64,000 nt of DNA from Spisula solida (lineage: Eukaryota > Mollusca > Bivalvia > Venerida > Mactridae), in the NCBI GenBank assembly GCA_947247005.1, contig OX365945.1, forward strand, positions 18,854,501-18,918,500. Direction: 5' to 3'. The notes beneath the pieces are model-generated. The model made no database searches. It was not told the DNA's origin and saw nothing but the letters and a program-made list of their open reading frames with translations. Made by a program: the position numbers and the translations under genes. Shown piece after piece: positions 12,372-22,769 of this stretch (position 1 is its first letter; each line of letters opens with the position of its first letter).

Positions 12372-13656
12372 AGTATTATACACCTATTGTCAAAAGATAT
12401 ATAGATGCATGTAAAAACTACCACTTTTATTATTAATTTAATAGTACAGCTCTGTCTGATTCGGTATGGATGATTCTAATATGTATCCGATGACAAGTAG
12501 TGCAAATATATCAATTTGCACATATAGATGAATGATAACAGGCACATCAGTCATGGTTCACTCATTTAGCTGTTCTCATTAGTATATATTGAGCGTAGAT
12601 TCAGGTCTTGAACCTAGTAGCTTCAGTTTTATTTAAGACTATACAAATTTTGGCACTTTGTAAACTTCCATTAAACCATTTTCTCATGTATCGATATTTC
12701 AAAATGTGCATAGGCGGATCCAAAGGGGGGGGGGGGGCGGACCCGGCGTACGCCCCCCCCCTAAAATCGCCAAAGTAAAGTCTATTCATTTGTTGTATCA
12801 CACTAAATCACATATTTAAAGTCATTTTTGTTCTGCTTTCTGCGCACACAGCGCGCAATTAACATTTTCCACTAACCACAGACACTTCGATAGACTCTCT
12901 GTCGCCCCGTTATTCAGGTTGAACTTTGCGATTCTGATGTATCGCTCTTTTTGCACATTGATTCTCTTTTCGCTGCATTTTATGACAACAAAGATGGATG
13001 CGTATTAAATGGAGCTACCGGGGTGATTCCCCCTCCTGGACCCCCTAGCAGGGCTTAGCGTCGAAATGGTTTGACTACTGGGCCATGCGATTCAGCCAAC
13101 TGATTCAAAACGCTGACAAATACCAGGGTTCCGACAAATATTCTGACACAAAATTCCCTGATCAAACATCAGTTTTCCCCGTCCCTGCCCTGGGTCAGGA
13201 CAACACCCCACCCACCGTTGGCGTATAGTCGAGCATGCATGATAAAACTCATCTATGAATTAGATATAGTTCTTTGAACAGTGACACAGTGTACTTAATG
13301 TAACACTCTGCTTATATACGCTTAGAAATCATTGCAAGCACTTTTCGGAACTGCGTACAAACGGCAGACAGTCTACTTTCACTTTCGATGTGTTTTGTTT
13401 ACAGAAGACTTAGTGATGATTTATATTTTATTGTTATGTTCTCCGATGTAGGAATTCAGGATCCGAAATGTAACAACGTCGAACAAAAATTGCATCTACA
13501 GACTACACGCAATATTGTTTATTAAATTACAATATAAACAAGCGTTTTACCTTGCAACCTGTCTTCATCGATGAATCTGCACATCCGCTCGCATCACACC
13601 GTAAGAAATGTAAGTGCCGCGCATGCGCACTTATCCCAGTCGGACGAATATAACAC
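12372..13656. repeat. 1.28-kb dispersed repeat, copy 2
   Basis: Near-identical direct copy of 2851-4130, longer by five bases in the G/C runs around 12726-12761. Immediately beyond 13656 the sequence departs from copy 1. The same minus-strand candidate first exon (ATG at about 13571, donor GTAAAA) and the TGCGCATGCGCA palindrome are present. Confidence 0.75.
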
Positions 13657-13903
13657 CTCTGACGATTCTTACGGGACACCGTACCAATTGTCTTCCCGGC
13701 AATCGTAACTACTCGGGTCTTTCCGTCATCGGCCAAGTTTCGCCCCACTAATAGCTGAAAAGGTATGGATTTCCGGTCTCATCGAAGATCTGCAGTGACG
13801 TACGAGAGTAGTTATGATTGGTACGAGGATTCAACCATTATTGTAATCTCAAATTAGTTGAAAACTGACAATTCGTAGCTGAACTTCTATATTTTTTAGG
13901 TTT

Positions 13904-14701
13904 TGTAATGCGGCATTTTCAGGCCATTTTTGTGTGTAAGTTTTTGAGGACATTTTGTAAATATATTTAGTGTTTTGTATTCTTTAAATTGATATTTTGT
14001 ACAAATTAGAAAGAGAAAGAAAATAGGAAATGAACAGTAATGTATGAAACAAAGAAGGATAGAAACAGATAAAGTATCACGCTGACAACGTCTGATAATT
14101 CTACTTGAAATATTTTTATCACCTTTTACAGACTTTACAATTATGCAAATTTCACTTCTGCAGGCTTAACGATTAGATTATCAGGGTACTAAGTTGTATC
14201 TGGCAATTTTATTAGATACTTATATGTAATATAGATATGAATGATGACACAATTATTGTATATTCCGAATTAACTAATCGATTAAGTACAGATCTTACGT
14301 CACATAGGAACGCGGTCTGTTTAGGTAAAGCAGATGTCCGAAAGTTTACGCCCACATTTATGATTGGTTGATGATAACTTGCATAAACTGTATGAAATTA
14401 TTTGATTGGCTAAAACAGAAGACACACACACTGTAGTCGACGTTCTGTAGAGATTTTGGAGGTATTCGAACTTGGTTTTCCGAGCTGAACATATCAATGG
14501 TTTTCCATTAGAATTCAATTACGCAGTTAATATTACATTTGTTTGGATTTTACCAACATTGACTATATCTTGTTATCATATTATTGTTGATTGTGGACTT
14601 GTGAGAATTCTCACGCGCAAAATACAAAGTTTGGAAATCCGAACAGTCGTTAGTTCTACTTTATTCCAACAACAGTGAATGCCGGAAAACCGTGCATAAC
14701 A
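13904..14701 (+). repeat. 5' LTR
   Basis: Left long terminal repeat, identical as far as I can see to 16467-17264. Contains a TTACGTCA (CRE-like) octamer near 14296. I found no clear TATA box or AATAAA signal. Confidence 0.92.
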
Positions 14702-14703
14702 TA

Positions 14704-14721
14704 TGGTGGACAGAAACCGCG
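14704..14721 (+). other. Candidate primer binding site
   Basis: TGGTGGACAGAAACC starts two bases after the LTR. The position and leading TGG fit a tRNA 3' CCA end. I could not match a particular tRNA. Confidence 0.5.
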
Positions 14722-14818
14722 TAGCGATATATTCATTCTGGACTTTCACAGCTTTGCGAGTGTTATTCACTAGAGAATAATTTCCCATACAGAAGAAGCG
14801 TTTATATTCAACAGAAAT

Positions 14819-15763
14819 ATGGTTGGACAAAATTTACAGTGTAAGAGGTGTGGACATAATCATTTTGGACAGTGTCACGCATGGAATGCAAAATGCAATC
14901 GTTGTAACAGAATTGGGCATTTTGCTCGTATGTGCACCGTGAGAACAGAAAAATCGGTGAGAACAAAACAACGGGACCTAGAGCGCATGACAAACTTCAT
15001 CAGACGAAAGACCGCAGAGTCGCTTCCATTCCACAACATCGACAATGATGAACTACCCACGTGTCTTGACAAACACCAAGCAATGAAAGACAACTACAAA
15101 GAACGTATGCATTATATAGCTAATTTACACTCAAATGCACAAACGCAAAATGTCAAACTTGAATTGAAGGTCGGTGAGCTAAAACAACAAGTATATAATG
15201 AACAACGTCGTCGCCAAGCAATAGAACAAGACAAGAACAGAATTGACTATGATAGTTCAAAACTCAAATCACAGTTAGAATCATACTCAGACCGGATTGG
15301 TGATTTGGAATGTAAGAATGCGCGTTTGGTCGAAGAAAACAACGTTTTGGTGTCCAACATGCGACAAAATAAGATAGAATTTGCTCAATTAAATAAGCAA
15401 ATAATGGAGATGACCGCAAAGTCAAAACGTGATGATGAATTCATCGATGAATACAATAAATTTTGTGAAAAATTATCTAATTTTTCACTTCAACTACGAA
15501 AGCAATACCAATCCGCAAAAATAGAACTGATTAACACTGTAAGCCAGATGTACAAGGGCAACAATGACAGGCCGCCGAGACCATGCCGGGAATTTAATTG
15601 CAGAAAATGCGGCAGTGATGTTTATCACCGTTTCCAAAACTGTTTTGCGAAAAACAACAAATGTGAGATATGTGGAAAAACTAATCATTTTGCAGCCGTC
15701 TGTGATGATAATGTGACATCTTTCGAGGCAGGCTCTTTCATTGACTGTGTAAACAGACAATGA
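14819..15763 (+). CDS. Gag-like protein: two zinc knuckles, coiled coil, two zinc knuckles
   Basis: 314 residues, the only gene of the LTR element. Residues 8-39 contain two zinc knuckles: C8-C11-H15-C19 (a CX2CX3HX3C variant) and the canonical CX2CX4HX4C at C26-C29-H34-C39. Residues about 95-245 are highly charged with heptad-like leucines, predicted here as a long coiled coil. Residues 261-295 hold a second pair: C261-C264-H270-C275 and canonical C282-C285-H290-C295. The knuckle pairs resemble the nucleocapsid region of Gypsy-type Gag proteins, which bind RNA. I see no capsid-like region, protease motif or polymerase. The first ATG after the leader is used as start. Inferred role: packaging or binding the element RNA, perhaps as a dimer or filament. 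An alternative is a captured host zinc-knuckle protein. Confidence 0.85.
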   Translation: MVGQNLQCKRCGHNHFGQCHAWNAKCNRCNRIGHFARMCTVRTEKSVRTKQRDLERMTNFIRRKTAESLPFHNIDNDELPTCLDKHQAMKDNYKERMHYIANLHSNAQTQNVKLELKVGELKQQVYNEQRRRQAIEQDKNRIDYDSSKLKSQLESYSDRIGDLECKNARLVEENNVLVSNMRQNKIEFAQLNKQIMEMTAKSKRDDEFIDEYNKFCEKLSNFSLQLRKQYQSAKIELINTVSQMYKGNNDRPPRPCREFNCRKCGSDVYHRFQNCFAKNNKCEICGKTNHFAAVCDDNVTSFEAGSFIDCVNRQ

Positions 15764-16466
15764 TTTTATCAGAAACATTTTGGATAATTATGTAAATTGT
15801 GTGTATTGAATGGTAAATATTAATTTCAAATAATTTAAAGTACCCATCAATAATTTAGTCAATTTTAGAATGTACATGAATGATGAAATGTTACCTACAA
15901 ATTGATAAATGAACATTTTGTGCAACAGAATACTGAACGATTTACATGTGACATTATTTTGCGAAGTTATATTGTGATATTTATATTAAACAAATTATAG
16001 AAAGGACAGTATAGAGATCTACCATACATTTGACTTATGAACTCATATGTACAATTCTTCATATTTGAAAATATGAATACTGGTTGTTTTACACAAGTGT
16101 CCATTGGAGACAAGTAAATAGGATGAATACTGAACTCTGTTTGTAAAAAGTTGTATGTTGTATATTTGATATTGAAATCTTACTTTTGTATGTATACATT
16201 TTGCAGTTGTTGCTTAAAAGAGATGATTGTTATACAGAGGTTGATGTATAAAACATTTAATTTGTTGTTTGCTGCATATATGCCAGATTGAAACATAGTT
16301 TTCAGCTTATTGAGGATATTTTTATTATAGAACTGTAGAATTGACATAAAATACTTGCAGAAAATAAACATATAAGGTAATAAATTCCATTAGAGAATAT
16401 TACTTAAGTATTTAAGCGTATTTATGCAACTTCATAGGAATGAAGTTAATTAGGAGGGGGAGTAAG
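15764..16466 (+). other. 3' untranslated interior of the LTR element, with polypurine tract
   Basis: 703 bp of AT-rich non-coding DNA between the gene and the right LTR. It ends with the purine run AGGAGGGGGAG at about 16452-16462 followed by TAAG, the expected place for plus-strand priming. Confidence 0.7.
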
Positions 16467-17264
16467 TGTAATGCGGCATTTTCAGGCCATTTTTGTGTGT
16501 AAGTTTTTGAGGACATTTTGTAAATATATTTAGTGTTTTGTATTCTTTAAATTGATATTTTGTACAAATTAGAAAGAGAAAGAAAATAGGAAATGAACAG
16601 TAATGTATGAAACAAAGAAGGATAGAAACAGATAAAGTATCACGCTGACAACGTCTGATAATTCTACTTGAAATATTTTTATCACCTTTTACAGACTTTA
16701 CAATTATGCAAATTTCACTTCTGCAGGCTTAACGATTAGATTATCAGGGTACTAAGTTGTATCTGGCAATTTTATTAGATACTTATATGTAATATAGATA
16801 TGAATGATGACACAATTATTGTATATTCCGAATTAACTAATCGATTAAGTACAGATCTTACGTCACATAGGAACGCGGTCTGTTTAGGTAAAGCAGATGT
16901 CCGAAAGTTTACGCCCACATTTATGATTGGTTGATGATAACTTGCATAAACTGTATGAAATTATTTGATTGGCTAAAACAGAAGACACACACACTGTAGT
17001 CGACGTTCTGTAGAGATTTTGGAGGTATTCGAACTTGGTTTTCCGAGCTGAACATATCAATGGTTTTCCATTAGAATTCAATTACGCAGTTAATATTACA
17101 TTTGTTTGGATTTTACCAACATTGACTATATCTTGTTATCATATTATTGTTGATTGTGGACTTGTGAGAATTCTCACGCGCAAAATACAAAGTTTGGAAA
17201 TCCGAACAGTCGTTAGTTCTACTTTATTCCAACAACAGTGAATGCCGGAAAACCGTGCATAACA
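16467..17264 (+). repeat. 3' LTR
   Basis: Right long terminal repeat, same length and sequence as 13904-14701 (constant offset 2563), followed by the target duplication GTTT. Confidence 0.92.
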
Positions 17265-17694
17265 GTTTTCTGAACATCTGCAGATTTCAAATTACGCTAT
17301 ACAAAATAAATAAATAATCCCGGGTCCGGAGCGATAGCCAGGTAACAGGGGAAGTAACTCAACATTCTACGTGATTGCATTCGTCTGAGACGCCGACCAT
17401 CGATTACACGATGTAAGTACTTGTTAAGCAAGGAAAATCGTCTTTAATACTCGCAATTAGCATACTTATACAATAAAATCAACATCCGATGACGTATGTT
17501 GTTATTAAAGGTTTGGTAAGTACAACTTTCTACAAATTCCTGTCGTACCCGTTCCTATTCGTACCTACGACCGAAATTATTCGTCCAAGTTTCATTAGTT
17601 TGTACCAAAACAAAATGTAAAATGACTCTTTGACAATGTTCCGTCTGTATCATGTGTATTGTGCTTTGGATAGCAATGTTTATGAGATAATTGT

Positions 17695-17870
17695 AGTATT
17701 GTGTACAGGATTAAATTACTGATATGGGAGAAATGTATTTGGCCAGCTTGACCAGTTTTCAATTTTTCAACTGAGCCGCTACAGTGTATACTGTACGCGT
17801 CCAATACGTTTGACTAATGCCTGGATAGCTCAGTTGGTAAAGTGTTGGCTCTGTTAGCATCTTGCCTATA
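17695..17870 (+). repeat. SINE-like fragment with tRNA-like head
   Basis: GGATTAAATTACTGATATGGG (about 17708) resembles the segment upstream of the SINE at 19256, and is followed by CTGGATAGCTCAGTTGGTAAAG at 17821, a good A box. No B box follows, because another SINE abuts it on the right. Confidence 0.5.
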
Positions 17871-18090
17871 GTCTAACCAACATGATGTGTGTATGCCTTC
17901 ACAATAACATTGTTAAAACCACAATTGTTTTGTGCATGGTTTTCAGAAGTGGAGGTTGGTGAGTCGGGCTTCGTCATCAGTGCCGATTTAGTTTGGTAGG
18001 AATTTCCCGTGCCCCGGCAGAGATTCAAACCAGGGACCTCTGTATCGGTACTAAGTTGAGAGCGCTTATCACTCAACAACTGTTCCACCA
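17871..18090 (-). repeat. tRNA-derived SINE
   Basis: On the minus strand, starting near 18089: A-box region GTTGTTGAGTGATAAGCGC (18081-18063) and B box GGTTTGAATCTC (18031-18020), then a body of about 150 bp. Confidence 0.65.
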
Positions 18091-18226
18091 AAATGTCTGC
18101 CATGAAAAGTGAAATTTGAAGACTGCATCGGCAAAGTTATGATCTACTTATTCCAATTCATATTCACCTTATCGACATTACCGGATAAACATGCGTAATT
18201 TCAAAATACATAGGAGCCATGACTAA

Positions 18227-19137
18227 AACCCCTTTCACAATTATCGTACAGTGATTTTTCTAGAACAAAATTGAACAGCCTGTGCCTTTTAAATTGGGAA
18301 ATTTTAGCGCGCCAATTTGCGAAATTGTGAATTATTATATAAGATTGTTTTGGTTTAAAGTGTTCATATTTTTCTATTTTCTACTGATAATACTCTTAGT
18401 CACATGTGGCAACGACTTTTGCAAGTTTGAAAATCTGTTGTTTTGACTTTAAAACAGCTATACTGTAGTTGCTTTGAAACCAGTGAGCATAAAAGGGGGA
18501 AAATATGCATACTTTTTGGGAAAAAATTATGAATTTTTGGGGAAAATGGAGGTTATTTTGCTAGGGGAAGGTGCCTGTATTCGGCCCTAAAAATAGCCCC
18601 AAAAAATCACTGTCGTAGGAATGTTTTCGTTGCACGAGGCTTATGGGTCTACATGGAAATGTACCAATTTGCGCCTGGAAAGGGTGCGACAGCTCAACGA
18701 TGCATTTTTGGGAACTATCGTGCGTCCGCCACACGACAGACAGACGTATGATGGTCATGCGATGGTCGCAGGTCATAACAATTGACGCGCAAAAGCCTTA
18801 AGATGAACAGTTGTAGCACGTCCGTCGTACGATAAAAGCATTGTCAAACTATTAGCTGGTTTAAAAAATAAGTTTCAGCAGCTGGGTATAATTAATCAAA
18901 ACGTCCAACCAAACTCTTTATTTTCAAATAATAATAAATATATGCAAATAGGAACTTGCTAAATGCTAGTATTAAACTGAAATACATGTATGCATGATCA
19001 ATTTAATTATAAAAATGCATTTTGTGGTCCGATGGTGTCAAACGCGACAAGATTTCTTAAGTTTGTTGTACGACGGACATAGGATATTCCTCAAATTTAC
19101 ATCTAAGACTCGTCGTATGACAATTGTGAAAGGGGTT
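18227..19137. mobile_element. TIR element, PIF/Harbinger-like (TAA target), non-autonomous
   Basis: Inverted termini AACCCCTTTCACAATT at 18227 and its complement ending at 19137, flanked by TAA on both sides (18224-18226 and 19138-19140). A 3-bp TWA duplication is typical of PIF/Harbinger elements, but superfamily assignment rests on that alone. Similarity between the arms continues past the nested element at 18249-18612. No transposase is visible. Confidence 0.6.
18249..18612. mobile_element. hAT-like MITE nested in the TIR element
   Basis: Begins CAGTGATTTTT and ends AAAAATCACTG. TCGTA occurs immediately on both sides (18244-18248, 18613-18617). The interior shares GGGAAATTTTAGCGCG... GCGAAATTGTGAA with the element at 40631-41006. 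Confidence 0.65.
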
Positions 19138-19253
19138 TAACTTTGATTTTAAAATGTTTGGAAAAATTTATTTGTTACAAGCTTCATTTAAATGAGAGTT
19201 AAGAATTTCCCTGAAAAATATGCTGAAAGTGTCTGTCTGTAGGATGCCTTGAG

Positions 19254-19380
19254 CTAGTATAGGATTTAATTACTGATAAGGAAGAGAACTTTGTAGTAAT
19301 CCACTTAGCTCACTCAGTAGAGCATATAACCTTCTTAATATATAGCAAATGGTTCCAGGTTTGAGCCCTGGTCCGACTAC
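19254..19380 (+). repeat. tRNA-derived SINE head
   Basis: A box TAGCTCACTCAGTAGAGC at 19316-19333 and B box GGTTTGAGCCC at 19358-19368, with spacing close to that of a tRNA. The stem pairing is poor and downstream sequence is not a tRNA gene terminus, so this is a SINE head rather than a functional tRNA. Confidence 0.65.
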
Positions 19381-19679
19381 ATACTTTTTTAACCTTGTTT
19401 CATTATTAACGTTCCCGTAGGTGATACCATGTACTATTCTGTATAAACTGTTATATATAGTCGGTTATGTTACTGATGTACGCACGTGCGTAACATTAAA
19501 TATAAATATAAGTCTCAAATTTTCACGAATCGTGAGGACCCCCAACCATAACCACCAACTTCAAGGCTTATGAGTCAATTCAAGTCTGGCTACGCCCCTG
19601 TCGTAGTATTCGATATTACACATTTCTGATTATTTGGCTTATTATTCTGACTAATAAATTTAAACATACACCGGAATGG

Positions 19680-20100
19680 TCATGTAGCGTTGTTGCTCAT
19701 TTTGGCATACTAATTGGTTAAATTGGGTTGTTTAAATTGGGTCATTCAGCTTGGGCTGTTAAGCTTATTGGAGCTAGGTCATTCTTGGTGACACTCGACT
19801 AAGGCTTGTTGCTTGTTGAAACTAAGTCATCCGGCCGGGGCTTTCTGTGTTTATTTATTATTGTATCTTTCCGCCGTTTTATATTTGAAACTAGGTCGTT
19901 CTGAGTGGTCATTCAGCCTTTTGATTGCTGAAACTGTTTCATTCAGATTTTTGACAGCTGGGATTTGGGCGGATCATTTTTCTCGCTCGGCTGGGTGTTG
20001 GGCATTGTGCCTTGTATATTTTTATGATTTCAGTGCTCGACTGGTTAAGTAGAGTGTAGCCATCCCTGTCCGACTTAATGTTATCTTTTTGCTCAGCATC
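19680..20100 (+). repeat. Dispersed repeat (AAACTAGGTCATTC family), copy 1
   Basis: Internally repetitive, with phrases such as GAAACTAGGTCATTC recurring every ~35-60 bases, then TCGCTCGGCTG...TTGGGCATTGTG and a right end CCCTGTCCGACTTAATGTTATC. The same right end is found at 27120-27150, 32000-32030 and 36676-36712. Nature of the element unknown. Confidence 0.65.
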
Positions 20101-20418
20101 CTAACTGCAAAAAAACACATCCTAAGCAATACCAGTAAATCTTCTGGCTGCAGAAAACTATTCAACTTCAATATTTTATTTGATGTACACATATAAAATG
20201 TTTATTGCCAATGCAATAATAATAATGTGGCATAATTTGATTTGTTCTTTCCCTGCATGCATTAATTCTAATCGTGAAAGTACGGCCATCTCAGTTTGTC
20301 TACTAAATATTGCAATGCATAAAGCCGGGGTGATCAGAATTACATACATTTGAACAACCTCAGGTCTTTCAGCTCTTTGATTCCTGTTTACCCTTAAGTA
20401 CATGACTGTAGTTAAAAT

Positions 20419-20580
20419 GCATACATGTTTCTTTATGTAAACTGTACATACATAGATACATACAATCTACATTAATTTATTAATTAAGATGTATACGTGA
20501 TTCTTTATGTAAAATGTACATACATAGATACATACAATCTACATTAATTTATTAATTAAGAAAGAAAAAATCTCCGTTAA
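20419..20580. repeat. 82-bp tandem duplication
   Basis: TTCTTTATGTAAA..TGTACATACATAGATACATACAATC plus an ATTAATTTATTAATTAAG tail occurs twice with an offset of 82. Confidence 0.85.
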
Positions 20581-20744
20581 AGGCCATGCCTTAGTTCATA
20601 TTAATTCAGAATTTGTATTCCGTCCGAATCAATCATTTTTAACAAGTAACTATTCTTGTGTGTACATGGTAGTAACATGTTGGCAACCCTGAATGGATCC
20701 ACCTCGGCATGTGAAAGTGTGACAACTCAAAAATATGTTCTAAA

Positions 20745-21044
20745 AACCTCAGCACAACAATGAAACATGTCCATAAAAAGACAGGAACAACTCCAAGAAT
20801 AAGAGAACACGGAGTATCATCAGTTAACGTTGCAACCAATGTAGTAGTTTGCCATTCATCTGACCCATCAGACTTGCAAATGGGGGAAAGCCAACCTATA
20901 ACATGTTATTGGTTTAAAACCGACGATGAATGTGAACAGGAAATCATTGAGAAAGATGAAAAACTTACGATGCATTTTTTCGAACCTTATCAGGAACAAC
21001 TTAATAAGGAAAATATACATAATATTTCAAGAGCTAATTTATGA
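20745..21044 (+). CDS. Possible terminal exon, unknown protein
   Basis: A 94-codon open frame from an ATG at 20760. It ends in a charged segment around WFKTDDECEQEIIEKDEKL and stops at TGA 21042-21044. An acceptor-like AACCTCAG lies at 20745-20752. An AATAAA signal lies 13 bases after the stop (21058-21063). Composition looks more coding-like than most short frames here, but I recognise no domain and see no upstream exon. Confidence 0.25.
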   Translation, partial: NLSTTMKHVHKKTGTTPRIREHGVSSVNVATNVVVCHSSDPSDLQMGESQPITCYWFKTDDECEQEIIEKDEKLTMHFFEPYQEQLNKENIHNISRANL

Positions 21045-21172
21045 AACATCTTGGACGAATAAAATGATCATGTTTCTTATAGCAAGGTCATAAATTGTAA
21101 CAGTAGGCAGCCGAAATTGTTGCTAATGTCAAAATGAAAAACCATTAAACATATAAAACATCACTTATTGTG

Positions 21173-21811
21173 GAATGCATTGGTGTCATATACACGGGTA
21201 ACTGTATCATTGTGTGAATGCATTGGTGTCATATACACGGGTAACTGTATCATTGTGTGAATGCATTGGTGTCATATACACAGGTAACTGTATCATTGTG
21301 TGAATGCATTGGTGTCATATACACAGGTAACTGTATCATTGTGTGAATGCATTGGTGTCATATACACAGGTAACTGTATCATTGTGTGAATGCATTGGTG
21401 CCATATACACAGGTAACTGTATCATTGTGTGAATGCATTGGTGTCATATACACAGGTAACTGTATCATTGTGTGAATGCATTGGTGTCATATACACAGGT
21501 AACTGTATCATTGTGTGAATGCATTGGTGCCATATACACAGGTAACTGTATCATTGTGGAATGCATTGGTGTCATATACACAGGTAACTGTATCATTGTG
21601 GAATGCATTGGTGTCATATACACAGGTAACTGTATCATTGTGGAATGCATTGGTGGCATATACACGGGTAACTGTATCATTGTGTGAATGCATTGGTGGC
21701 ATATACACGGGTAACTGTATCATTGTGTGAATGCATTGGTGGCATATACACGGGTAACTGTATCATTGTGTGAATGCATTGGTGTCATATACACAGGTAA
21801 CTGTATCATTG
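21173..21811. repeat. 43-bp minisatellite, about 15 units
   Basis: Units of GAATGCATTGGTGTCATATA + CACAGGTAACTGTATCATT + GTGT. Most are 43 bp and some are 42 bp (lacking one T of GTGTG). Variants include GTGCCATATA and GGCATATA, and CACGGG for CACAGG. The last unit runs into the MITE at 21792. Confidence 0.95.
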
Positions 21812-21913
21812 GTAGAGTAAAAAAAACTTCTAAAATTTGTTATCTTAGAAATGATAAATTTTATAAAAAAGTATTTTTTTGTTTACTCTTCATTAATAAT
21901 ACAGTTACCTGTG
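21792..21913. mobile_element. 122-bp hAT-like MITE
   Basis: Begins CACAGGTAACTGTATCATT and ends with the inverted form ATACAGTTACCTGTG. The 8 bp GTCATATA is present on both sides (21784-21791 and 21914-21921), as expected for hAT-type insertion. A second member is at 39636-40015. Confidence 0.8.
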
Positions 21914-22384
21914 GTCATATATGCAAGAAATAGAAGCCATGAACAATATACAAAGGTGGGTCATTTGAAAACGGTGTTTCTCGAAAATAAGTCAGGTGAA
22001 ATACAGTTTTTATAATTTTAATGTTGTTGCAGATGATCTGTCATTTTAAAGGCGATTGGGTGAAAATTCAATCGTTATTTAAAAGGCGCGCGTACCACCT
22101 TAAATAAAACTAGATAGTTTACAATTAAGGTTCTCATGTCTTCATTCTCAAAATAATGAAACAAAAATGAAGTGTGTTTTTATAGTTTATACACTATCAC
22201 ATTTGTTGTCATAACATTTATTCAATGATATACTTCTTCGTTGGTATAGTTCAATTTTGAACTCTGAGCCATGACCTATCGGACTAGTCCATTTTGGCGG
22301 GTAGACCATGGTTTATTACGTTCGCAGGTCATTATTTAATTATAGTATTCTTACATATATCTGTTTGTTATTGGATTACAGTTT

Positions 22385-22440
22385 AGTGCAGTCGGCAACG
22401 TTCAGGATTTCTAACCCCAACTTCGGTGGTTCAAATTCCC
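22385..22440 (+). repeat. tRNA-like SINE fragment
   Basis: B box GGTTCAAATTCC at 22428-22439 with AGTGCAGTCGGCAACG upstream in the A-box position. Confidence 0.4.
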
Positions 22441-22675
22441 AATTCGCTCATATTTTTAATTCATTATTTTATGTTATTTAAAGAGTATATAAACTAAAGT
22501 TTCTTTTTTTTAATTAATCATTTTCACTTATACACAATACACATGCAAGATCTAAATATTTTGAAGCATGTAACAAATATGACTTGTCACATACTGTTAT
22601 AACACGGATATTGCAAGTTATGTGCATTTATAAATTAAAAAATGTGTAAATAAAAATTAAAAAAAGAAAAATATA

Positions 22676-22766
22676 TTTTTTTGGTGAGATTCGAACTTGC
22701 CCTGGTCAGGCAAAAGTTATTTTACAATGTATCAAGCGCTATACCGTCAGCACCATTCAGACACAC
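22676..22766 (-). repeat. tRNA-derived SINE head
   Basis: On the minus strand: TGGTGCTGACGGTATAGCGC (A-box region) then AGTTCGAATCTCACC (B box at 22698-22686), followed by a run of A (T on the plus strand at 22660-22681). Confidence 0.6.
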
Positions 22767-22769
22767 GGA

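Larger units (their letters stand above)
13904..17264 (+). mobile_element. Complete non-autonomous LTR retrotransposon
   Basis: A 3361-bp unit bounded by two 798-bp direct repeats in which I see no differences. Each repeat begins TGTAATGCGG and ends GCATAACA, the standard TG...CA form. The host bases on both sides read GTTT (13900-13903 and 17265-17268), a 4-bp target duplication. Two bases after the left repeat is a candidate primer binding site starting TGGTGGACAG (14704). Immediately before the right repeat is a purine tract, AGGAGGGGGAG (about 16452-16462). The 1765-bp interior has one gene (14819-15763). There is no protease, reverse transcriptase, RNase H or integrase, so transposition must rely on enzymes from another element. 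Confidence 0.92.

Noticed and set aside
14472..14678. Open frames inside the LTRs (65 and 68 codons, present twice)
   Set aside because: They exist twice only because the LTRs are identical. No protein-like features, and LTRs normally do not encode proteins.
19309..19380. tRNA gene
   Set aside because: A and B boxes are present but arms do not pair well and a related upstream segment at 17708 marks it as a SINE.
21465..21933. Several ~70-codon open frames over the 43-bp array
   Set aside because: They are periodic translations of the minisatellite on both strands.
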